Shown one piece after another: positions 31,198 to 38,542 of a stretch of 38,542 bases of DNA. Source of the stretch: Balamuthia mandrillaris (Eukaryota > Discosea > Longamoebia > Balamuthiidae); contig JAVKOQ010000436.1 of the NCBI GenBank assembly GCA_031835245.1, forward strand, positions 1-38,542, written 5' to 3'. Both the position numbers and the translations under genes were made by a program. The notes under the pieces were generated by a model. That model had not been told where the DNA came from. It worked only from the letters and a program-made list of their open reading frames with translations, and did not search any database. Numbering within the stretch: position 1 is the first letter of the stretch; each line of letters opens with the position of its first letter.

Positions 31198-31362
31198 CCT
31201 GCTCACTCTCTGTCGCTGCGCTGAAAAATGAAAGATTTTAACAATTTCATTTTTATCGTTTCTTTATAAGGCATATCAATTAATATTTCCAAATATTATC
31301 GGTCAATCTTTCTTTATATGGGCTAAAATATTGATAATTATTACAGATCATTGAACAATTTT
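31198..31362 (-). promoter_or_regulatory. AT-rich promoter region of the PI-kinase-like gene
   Basis: The 165 bases between the reductase stop and the kinase ATG are very AT-rich (31220-31345). They contain inverted AATATT words and two TTATCG words (near 31256 and 31300). This contrasts with the GC-rich coding sequence on both sides. Confidence 0.45.
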
Positions 31363-33246
31363 TTACGACAAGTGGTGGTGCGCCTCCACTTGGCACTGGC
31401 GAGCGTCGTCGGGGTGCATCCGGGCGTGGACCGTGGTAATGCCTCCCGCCAACACGCCCACCACGTCGTACCCTCTGGCCTTCAACATGCGATAGGCGAT
31501 GTAGGCATTCATGCCCACTTTGCAGGTGGTTATGATGGGCTGGTCCTTTGGCAGCTCCTTCAGCCTCTGGCGCAGCTCTAACAACGGGATGCAGACGGCG
31601 TGCTCCAAATGGCGCAGCTCAAAGGACTTCCTGTCCCGCACATCCAACAACACATGCGGGCATTTCTTCTGGACGTGACGCTCTCCTCCTTCCGCTTCTT
31701 CTTCCTCCTCCAAGTATTGTGCTCGATACTCCTCTGCAGAGAGCACCCGAACCTCCCCGCGATGAATATCGGAGGCCACGAAGCTGTTCAGCACGACCGC
31801 ATCGTTGGCCGCTCCGTAGTGAGGAGCGTAGGCAAGGTCTAACTGCTCCATGTCGGTGCATCGCAGGCGGCCAGCAATGGCCGTCGCGACCACGTCGATA
31901 CGACGCTCCACGCCAGCTCCTTCCACTCCCACTATCTGAGCGCCAAGCAAGCTGCAGTCCCCTCGGCGAGTGATCACTTTCATGTGCATGAAGCGAGCCC
32001 CCTCGATGTACTCCACGTGAGAGAGAGGGTGTGTCACCGCCACCGAGTACTGTATGCCTGCTCGCTTGCAAGCCGCTTCAGAGAGGCCCGTGCATGCTGC
32101 CACTGCCCCCAACACGCCCACTATGGCCGTTCCCAGCGCTCCGTTGTAGCTCAGCTCGGCTTTGGCTCCTCCTTCGTCATGGTTGGAAGCAGAACAAGAA
32201 GGGTCAACCAGCAAAGCGGCGTTGGTTCCGGCCACTCGGCCCTGCTTCTGCGCAGGTCCAGCCAACTGGAATCTTCCTGGCTGCCCTGTAACCAACGAGG
32301 GCACCTCCACCGCATCACCAACACAGAAGATGCGCTCGTCCGAGACGGACCTCATGGAACTGTCTACGCGGATCCCCCTCGTGCTCTCTCCCAACTTGAG
32401 GCCGCACTCCACTGCCAACTTGATCTCCGCACGAACGCCAATGCTAAGGATGATGAGATCGCAGTCGGTGAGAAGGCGGCCGCTGGTCAGCTCGACGGAG
32501 TTTACCAGGGTTGGGTCCGTGGGGTGAAGGTGAAAGCTCTTGACTCCATCTCCAAGTACTAGGTTAATGCCAGAGGCCACCAAGTGATGCTCCATGAACT
32601 GAGCCATGTCTCGGTCAAATGGAGGAAGGATATGATCCAGCATCTCCACGATGGTCACATCGCACCCCCTCTGCATGAGAGCCTCTGCTGTTTCAAGTCC
32701 GATAAAACCTCCTCCGACTACCACTGCCTTTTTTGTGTTCTTGGCTTGTTCATTGCTTGTATTGTTGCTGTCCAGAACTAAACGAATGGCCTCTGCATCA
32801 GGAACCGTTTTGAGGACAAACACGTTGCGAGAGTGAACGTTGGGAATGGACTCAGGTACAAGAGCGGCAGCCCCTGGTGCAAGGATGAGGGCATCATATG
32901 GCTCTTCAAAGGTTCGTTCTTGTTCAGATGAAGAGGGAGCGAGTTGGCGAACATGAACGCATCGTCTCTCGCGATCTATCATGAGCACTTCGTGCTGAAC
33001 GCGGACATCAATGGCGTACTTTCGCCAGAACATGGCTGCATTGCTCAGAAGCAGGTCAGACCGGCTCTCGATCTCTCCTCCTACAAAGTAGGGCAGACCG
33101 CAGTTGGCGAAGCTGACGTAGGGACCTTTTTCAAAGATGGTGATGCGAGCCCGTTCTGTCATCCTTCTGGCTCTTGCCGCTGCTGTGGCTCCGCCCGCCA
33201 CTCCTCCGATGACCACTATACGAGGCGCGTCCGGTTCAAAGTCCAT
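31363..33246 (-). CDS. CoA-disulfide reductase with C-terminal rhodanese domain
   Basis: An intronless gene of 627 residues. The N-terminal part is a FAD/NAD(P)H disulfide reductase: VIGGVAGGATAAARARR (FAD-binding, about 11-27), SFANCGLPYFVGG with the single active Cys49 typical of CoA-disulfide reductase, a second nucleotide fold VVVGGGFIGLETAEAL, and IFCVGDAVEV. The C-terminal part from about residue 520 is a rhodanese module, with LLDVRDRKSFE, LEHAVCIPL and the active loop CKVGMNAY (Cys575). Fused enzymes of this kind in bacteria reduce CoA disulfide or CoA persulfide and handle sulfane sulfur. The protein is some 60 residues longer than bacterial examples, with extra loops. No introns, GC-rich codons and a mainly bacterial family suggest gene transfer from bacteria (inference). 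The start is the only ATG before FEPDAPRIVVIGG. Confidence 0.95.
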   Translation of the reverse strand: MDFEPDAPRIVVIGGVAGGATAAARARRMTERARITIFEKGPYVSFANCGLPYFVGGEIESRSDLLLSNAAMFWRKYAIDVRVQHEVLMIDRERRCVHVRQLAPSSSEQERTFEEPYDALILAPGAAALVPESIPNVHSRNVFVLKTVPDAEAIRLVLDSNNTSNEQAKNTKKAVVVGGGFIGLETAEALMQRGCDVTIVEMLDHILPPFDRDMAQFMEHHLVASGINLVLGDGVKSFHLHPTDPTLVNSVELTSGRLLTDCDLIILSIGVRAEIKLAVECGLKLGESTRGIRVDSSMRSVSDERIFCVGDAVEVPSLVTGQPGRFQLAGPAQKQGRVAGTNAALLVDPSCSASNHDEGGAKAELSYNGALGTAIVGVLGAVAACTGLSEAACKRAGIQYSVAVTHPLSHVEYIEGARFMHMKVITRRGDCSLLGAQIVGVEGAGVERRIDVVATAIAGRLRCTDMEQLDLAYAPHYGAANDAVVLNSFVASDIHRGEVRVLSAEEYRAQYLEEEEEAEGGERHVQKKCPHVLLDVRDRKSFELRHLEHAVCIPLLELRQRLKELPKDQPIITTCKVGMNAYIAYRMLKARGYDVVGVLAGGITTVHARMHPDDARQCQVEAHHHLS

Positions 33247-33483
33247 GTTTCCTCTCTCTCTTTCGTAACGCTAAAAGCTTTGTGTATGTTTGTAGCGGAC
33301 TAGGTTTTAAAACAACTGAGAGAACACCAGAAAATATAATATTATATGATATTTTGATGATATTTGGATGATATTTCAACGAGTTTTCTTTATATTTTAA
33401 GATTTTCCCTTGCAATTTTCCGCGGGATTTCCATACGGAATTTTCGCAACCAACAAAAAAAAAGAAGGCGCGAGCAACAAGAA
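33247..33483. promoter_or_regulatory. Bidirectional promoter with three ATGATATTT repeats at 11-base spacing
   Basis: This 237-base spacer divides the divergent reductase and unknown-protein genes. ATGATATTT occurs exactly at 33346, 33357 and 33368, each 11 bases apart, so all copies face the same side of the helix. The surrounding sequence is AT-rich. Binding of a regulator is inferred from the spacing. Confidence 0.5.
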
Positions 33484-34930
33484 ATGGATCCCAGTTCAAC
33501 GCCAGACCTGTCTGCTGCTTCGTTTTGTCTGACCTTCCTGGAACGGTTTCCCGGTTGTACAGGCTTTCGCCATACGAACACAGAAAGGCGTGGAGAAGAG
33601 CCGGGCGGCGAGACGCCATTGGAGGAGGATGAAGCAGGGGTGTGGGACTTGGCCACCGCTAATGCTTTTGAGCTGCGTTTTCTTGCGAAAGCTGGTCCCG
33701 CTTTGAAGCGTTACCTCAAAGAAAAAGAAGGCCTGCAAGTGGTGCTCATAACCCGCTCGGAGAAAGAAGCAGGACTCGTGATGAACCCTTCAGAGGACAA
33801 AGAAAAGAGCAAAGAGGACGAGAAAGAGGCAGAGGAACGGCATTTGTTGGCGTTGGCGCAGCAGGACGGCGTGTTGATGACCAAGAACAGGCTTTTACAA
33901 CTGACACAGGGCCTTCATCAGCTATTCCTTACCCCAAATATTTTCGACTATGATGCCATCGTCAAGTATTGTATTCGTGTTGCTTTATTGCGCTCTCTCT
34001 CTCTCTCTCTCTCTCTCGCGTAACGCTTTCAACTTCTCTCCTTAGACGTATAACAGACAGCGTTGTAAAGATAGTTAGCAGACTGTGCCCGTTTTTCGAT
34101 GCCACCGACCTTAGCAATATCTACACGAAACCAACGGTGCCCTTTGGGGAGGAATGGAGCGTCTACATCGACATAAGCTTCGAAGGAGGTGGGGATAGGG
34201 GCAACCTCGTGGCCTATCCCAATGCCTATCGCTTCCCTCCACGTTTGGTGGAGGCTTGGCAGTCCACCGCTCATAGGAAGGACTGCATCTATCGAGACTT
34301 TTACTTTCGGTGCTTTGCTGCTCCTCCACATGAGGTAGTGCATTGCCTCCAGGCCAAAGCTAAGCAGCTTGACAGTAATCCGTTGTTTTGGTCTGCTGAG
34401 CACGATGCTAGCTTTCTTGCTGGAAGGTATTCCTTTCTCTCTATGCCAAGCGTTGTTTCATCGTATCACTGCTTATTCTTACTGTGGAACGGACGAAAAG
34501 CCTGTTGGCGGCAGTGGCTAAAGAGCCAGATAACGCAGACCTTTTTCCTCAAGGCACATTCGAGGAACACTTGGTGGTATGGGTGGACTTTCTCAAGCAC
34601 CATCACTCGAGAGTTTCTCCTTCCATCAACCAACAATATGAGGCATGGCGAGATGCCTTTGGCAGCGTTGCGCCGACATCGGACGTGCCTGACACGCCTG
34701 GTGCCTCCTTTTACTTCAAGCACCGAATCGCTCTGGAAGGCATGACGGAGGAGGAAGAGACCCTGAAGGAACACCTGTGGTCGTTGTTCGAGAACCGCAC
34801 GGGAGACGTCTACCAGAACAGACCCAGCAACCTGGATAAAATCCGCATCGATCCCACTCACCACGACCTCGCCCAGCTCATTCAGAGCAGCAGCCCACGC
34901 TCTAGCGTGGCGTTGGCACGTCTGATTTGA
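33484..34930 (+). CDS. Conserved-looking cytosolic protein of unknown family
   Basis: Three exons (33484-33965, 34046-34426, 34501-34930) give 430 residues. I do not recognise a family. There is no signal peptide or membrane segment. Residues 1-160 include an acidic Lys/Glu-rich stretch. The middle (about 160-290) looks globular, with FGEEWSVYIDISFEGGG, YPNAYRFPPRLVEAW and DCIYRDFYFRCFAAPP. The C-terminal third has LVVWVDFLKHHHSRV, FKHRIALEGM and LWSLFENRTGDVYQNRP. The first intron carries a short CT run (33992-34016), and the second is only 74 bases, ending in AAAAG. The ATG at 33484 was chosen because it follows an A-rich leader (GCAACAAGAA). The frame is open upstream to 33364, so a longer N-terminus cannot be excluded. 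Confidence 0.75.
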
Positions 34931-35166
34931 CTGGCTTCCTGCTCTCTATCTTCTCCCCTCCTTTCGTGAAGGAGAAAGAAAGCAAAAGAGAGATAGAGGA
35001 GAACACAAAAAGAAGATTGTTTTTCCGTTTTGTATTTGTCGTATTCCTTTATTACTATTTTTTTGTTTCTTATTTTTTTTTTCTGTATTTTTATGGTTTC
35101 GTTGCGGCGTGTTAGTCCAAAAGTAACAAAGCCGTCTTTTTCGGTTTTTTGTTCGTTTTGTAGTTC

Positions 35167-35176
35167 AATAAATAAA
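35167..35176 (+). terminator. Possible polyadenylation signal (tandem AATAAA)
   Basis: Two overlapping AATAAA hexamers lie about 240 bases after the stop at 34930. Position fits a cleavage signal; there is no direct evidence. Confidence 0.35.
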
Positions 35177-35289
35177 TCAAAAATAAAAAGAAGAGAAAGC
35201 TCCAGGCCCTCCGCCCATTAATAAATACACTATGTATAGGTTTTGCAGAATAAGAAAGGCCTGTTGAAAATGAGATGTTAAATTTCGAT

Positions 35290-35490
35290 AAAGAGAGCGA
35301 GAGCGAGGCGAGAGCGAGAGCGAGAGCGAGAGCGAGAGCGAGAGCGAGAGCGAGAGCAAGAGAGCGAGAGCGAGAGCGAGAGGAGAGCGAGAGCGAGAGC
35401 GAGAGCGAGAGCGAGAGCGAGAGCGGAGGAGAGAGAGAGGGAGAGAGAGCGAGAGCGAGAGCGGGAGCGAGAGAGAGAGCGAGAGAGGAA
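35290..35490. repeat. (GAGAGC)n purine-rich microsatellite
   Basis: About 200 bases built from GAGAGC/GAGCGA units with pure GA interruptions. The + strand is nearly all purine apart from a C every sixth base. It is intergenic, 56 bases from the CDK stop codon, and would fall in that gene's 3' untranslated region on the minus strand. Confidence 0.88.
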
Positions 35491-35545
35491 GAGGAACACA
35501 CCTAGACGTTTCCCCAAAGAGGAGAGAAAAAAAAGGAGTGCCTCA

Positions 35546-37680
35546 TTAGGCCACCCTATGAGCACCATCCACAACCACTGCAGTGGCTCCAACGATGGCC
35601 GACGAAGAGTCAGGATCGTCCTCTATCCGTTTTCTTTTCAGGAGAGCAGAGGGGTTGTGGTGATGCCGAGAGGATGGCGATGAGGTCATCTCCTTTAGCA
35701 TGGCACCCTCTTCTTCTTCCGCGAAAGCGGTGATCTCTCCGGGCTCCACTCCACTGGGGAGGGGAGGCAAAGAGGCACCCGATTCGTGGTGATCAGAGGG
35801 AGGGCGTTGCGTCGCGGCCTGTTCTTCTTCCAAAACCATTACATTGTGGTGATGATGGTGGTCTCTGTGTTCGGAGTGGTGGTATCGCCTGTTGACGCTT
35901 TCGTTGTTGTGATTATGCTGGTGAGAGTGAGGATGGGGATGGCGAGAATGACCATGGTCGCGATGAGAAGAATGCGTTGAGGAAGAAGAATGGAGGAAAG
36001 GAGGTTGATTGGATGGCAAAGAGGAGGAAAAAGGAGGCTGCTGGGTGGGGGGTCTCGCACGCCGTTCATAGTCGCGTCCAAGTGGAGGAATGCTTCCATG
36101 ATGGTGTGCCGATCTACTCATAGAGGAAGAGGGATGACCCGTTCCACGAGCAGGGGGAGGTATGTTTCCATGCGATGGTCTTCCACTATTACCCGCCGGC
36201 CAGCTACCACGCCCATGGTAGTGGGAATGAGGGTGTGGTTGTCTGCCATCTGGGTGGTGGGGATGAGGGGGAGGAGCGCCGGCCGCAGTGGCTCCATATT
36301 GCGATGTGCGTTGACGTTTGGCTTCTCTTTGCATGTTTTCGCGTGATTTCTTTGCCTCGTATTCATGCATAGAAGGACATTTGGGTAATCTAAAATAAGA
36401 GGTGGGAAGAAAGAATTAGCATAGAAGAGTAAAAAAACAAAAAGCAGGCAAAAGAACGTACTCGGAAGGAGAACAGGGCATCGGAGTACTCCAGAAGTAA
36501 TCATGATCCAAAGCATCCGATGCGCTAATCCTTTGCTCCGGGTCTAACGCCAAAAGTTTGCAAATGAGGTCGGCGGCTTGCTCACCCACTTTCTCCACAA
36601 AGGTTTGCTTCAGCCGTGGCCGGTATTGCACTCGGGGGATTGACTTCCATCCAGGAAGCTTCGACACACCGGGCCAAACCTTCTCGTTGGGAGTCCCACA
36701 CATCTTGAAGATCAGTTCCATTTGATTTCGTTCGTCAGATCCCGGAAAAGGAGACTGACGAGTCAATAGCTCTATAAAAATACACCTATTTGTAAATGAA
36801 AAAATAAAGGTAAATTAAACGAATGGGCAATAACAACAAGAAACAAAGAATCATACCCAGCACTCCACATGTCCACCTTCGGGCCATAGCTGCCTTGTCC
36901 AAGCAATAGCTCGGGGGCTCGATACCAAAGTGTGACCACGTTGGTAGAGAACGTATCCCGCCGGCGATAACTGGTGGCTAAGCCGAAATCGGCCAGTTTT
37001 AGTTCTCCGTTGCTAATTAATAGATTGGCGGCTTTTTTTTTTTTTGTGGAAAATAAGACAGTGAGAACCCAAGCAGGAGGAGAAGAGAATAGAACGAGAA
37101 GAGCTAACCTTTGATATCCCGATGCATCACGCCTGAAGAGTGGCATTGATGCATTCCCTCCAAAATTTGCTTCATGAGACACTTGATCTGTGCAGGGGTC
37201 AAGTTCACGTCTTTCAGTGATAGCAAACCCGATAGATCGTGCTCCATGTATTCAAAAACAAGCACCAACTCATTATCTGGGTTTAAAGAAAACACAGGGG
37301 TAAGCATCAATCACCCAGAGGGAGGAAAAGAGGGAGTGAAGCGACGTACCTTTTGAAAAGAAGGTGCCGAGGAGGTTGATAACGTTTTTGTGTTGGGTGA
37401 GAGCTTGAAGGTATTTGACTTCTCGTATGGCAGTAAACGACAGCTAAAAGAAAAATAGGAGAGAGAGAAAGAAATAGACAAAGGATTAACTACCAACACG
37501 CAAAACAACTGGTGCGCCTAAGACGGTTAGTATATACCCCATCTTCTTCCTCAATGTTGAAAACAACTTTAAGAGCGACAAGTTTGCCAGTTTTTCGGTG
37601 TCGCGCTTTGTAAACACGCCTAAAGATATTGTATAAGGAGTGCAAAGTTGTTGTGAGCAACATCCATACAATAGAAGAGA

Positions 37681-37721
<41 letters not shown>

Positions 37722-38155
37722 AGAAAGAGAAGAAAGAGTCAGAGGGGCAAAAAGCAAATAAGAAAAAGAAAAGGCCGGTGAAGAAATTTATTGGCAAAGA
37801 AAACATGAGGCAGAACATAATAGACAATTTCAAAGAAAGACAAATAGACAACACAAAAAGAAAAGGGGTCCTGGCAAAAGGGGAGAGAGGAGAGAGAAAG
37901 AGAGGAGAGAGAAGTAGAGGGAAGGGAAGAAAAAAAGAAAAGGGGCAAGAACAAGGAAAGATGGAAGGAATGTAGGGAGAGGAGAGGAAATGAAGCGTAC
38001 CCGTATGTGCCTTCCCCGACTTGGTTGATTATCTCGAAATCTTCCAAGGCGGGTCGATGGCCATAACACGGTGCGAGATGATTATAGACAGAGGGCTGTA
38101 AACCAGATTTTGCAGCATTTGTGGAGAGAGAAGCTTGATGAATTTGGGGGTTCAT
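35546..38155 (-). CDS. CDK9/CDK12-like cyclin-dependent kinase with histidine-rich tail
   Basis: Seven exons (38155-38001, 37619-37538, 37443-37350, 37276-37109, 37031-36857, 36785-36462, 36389-35546) give 613 residues. A complete kinase domain covers about 40-325: GEGTYGRVYKARH, VALK (Lys69), a cyclin-binding helix SFTAIRE (81-87; PITALRE/PITAIRE in CDK9/CDK12), HRDIKAANLL (Asp164), DFGLA (Asp181), and an activation loop [17 protein letters not shown] with Thr196 as the likely activating site. [12 protein letters not shown] is CMGC-typical. Relatives phosphorylate the RNA polymerase II tail with a cyclin T or cyclin K partner. [19 protein letters not shown] after the kinase fits that group. 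The last 260 residues are disordered and rich in His, Pro and Ser. The upstream TTCTGCAG (about 38170) suggests an intron in the 5' leader just before the ATG. Confidence 0.94.
37681..37718. repeat. (GA)n microsatellite in CDK intron 1
   Basis: A GA run on the + strand (CT on the coding strand) inside the 37620-38000 intron. Much of that 381-base intron is purine-rich on the + strand. Confidence 0.85.
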
Positions 38156-38542
38156 CAAAAGAGCTGCAGAAGCCAATTAACAAATGTCTTTGCTTTGTCA
38201 AAAAAAACAAAGTGATGTGAAAGCATAAGTTTAAACTAAAATTTTGGTAAAATCAACTTAGGGATGTAAATTACTTTTGTTGGGTGCGCTTTGTACGTCC
38301 TCTGGCCAAAAAAATTTGGAAGAACAGAGGAATCACAACAGTAGTGCACAGGAGGAACCCAAACGTCAAAGGAAAAAAAAAGTAGTAGATGGAGGAGTTT
38401 GGTTGCTTGAATCGAAACTACTTGCGCTCAACAAAACAAACTCGACTCACAAATCCAATCAATCACGCGTCGACGACTCACTCTTCTTTCAACTTCTTGC
38501 TTGCTACACACTCCGCGCGCTGCTGGCAGACGTTAAAAAAAA
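38156..38542 (-). promoter_or_regulatory. Upstream/5' leader region of the CDK-like gene
   Basis: No coding sequence is evident. On the minus strand a candidate 5' leader intron runs from a GTAATTT donor near 38275 to a TTCTGCAG acceptor near 38170. The outermost part of the window holds no recognisable element. Confidence 0.4.

Larger units (their letters stand above)
34931..35545. other. Intergenic region between convergent genes, with a GAGAGC repeat
   Basis: A T-rich stretch (35020-35100) is followed by two overlapping AATAAA words (35167-35176), which could serve as the polyadenylation signal of the unknown + strand gene ending at 34930. A purine-rich repeat then fills 35290-35490. No coding region is evident. 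Confidence 0.5.

Noticed and set aside
31548-32562. Several + strand frames opposite the reductase gene
   Set aside because: No domain is recognisable, and the opposite strand carries a complete two-domain enzyme with active-site residues.
1-38542. Virus-like elements, LTR elements, DNA transposons and RNA genes
   Set aside because: I looked on both strands for integrase, reverse transcriptase, capsid or transposase motifs, terminal repeats and tRNA-like folds, and saw none. A dedicated tRNA or repeat search was not possible here.

Overview
This is an intron-rich, gene-dense nuclear window from a eukaryotic microbe. Nothing operon-like, no virus-like element and no RNA gene was recognised. 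The best guess is an amoebozoan. The main reason is two very large ROCO proteins with the domain order of Dictyostelium Pats1 (GRAM and myotubularin-like region, leucine-rich repeats, Roc GTPase, COR, kinase). The lineage is inference. Introns are mostly 60-340 bases, with one of 469. They follow GT-AG rules, carry long pyrimidine microsatellites on the coding strand, and often end in an A-rich stretch just before AG. All exon joins were worked out by hand from splice signals, reading frame and paralogue or family alignment. For every multi-exon model the exon lengths add up to an open frame.

Left half (1-20645): two tandem ROCO genes on the + strand, at 196-9827 (21 exons, 2409 residues) and 12505-20645 (17 exons, 2160 residues). 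Between them, on the - strand, lies a six-exon gene (9896-11961) for a membrane-anchored protein resembling the bacterial urea/short-chain-amide binding proteins UrtA and AmiC. In both ROCO proteins the myotubularin active-site Cys and Arg are replaced, so they look like pseudophosphatases fused to an intact GTPase and kinase. Both kinases also lack the Arg of the HRD motif.

Middle (20755-25515): a small ankyrin protein (-) and a phosphopantetheinyl transferase of the AASDHPPT type (+) diverge from a 91-base spacer. Next come a three-exon membrane-anchored protein with a YHETLTR motif (-) and a five-exon membrane neutral sphingomyelinase-like phosphodiesterase (-). These last two genes are only 43 bases apart.

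Right half (26573-38155): an intronless secreted protein of unknown family (+), a two-exon divergent PI3/PI4-kinase-like protein (-), an intronless CoA-disulfide reductase fused to a rhodanese domain (-, bacterial in character), a three-exon protein of unknown family (+), and a seven-exon CDK9/CDK12-like kinase with a histidine-rich tail (-).

The clear theme is signalling: ROCO kinases, a ligand-binding ectodomain, two lipid-signalling enzymes and a transcription-type CDK. Whether the receptor-like protein and the flanking ROCO proteins work together is speculation from position alone. Convergent neighbours are separated by only 53-109 bases in three places, so their 3' ends probably overlap as antisense transcripts.
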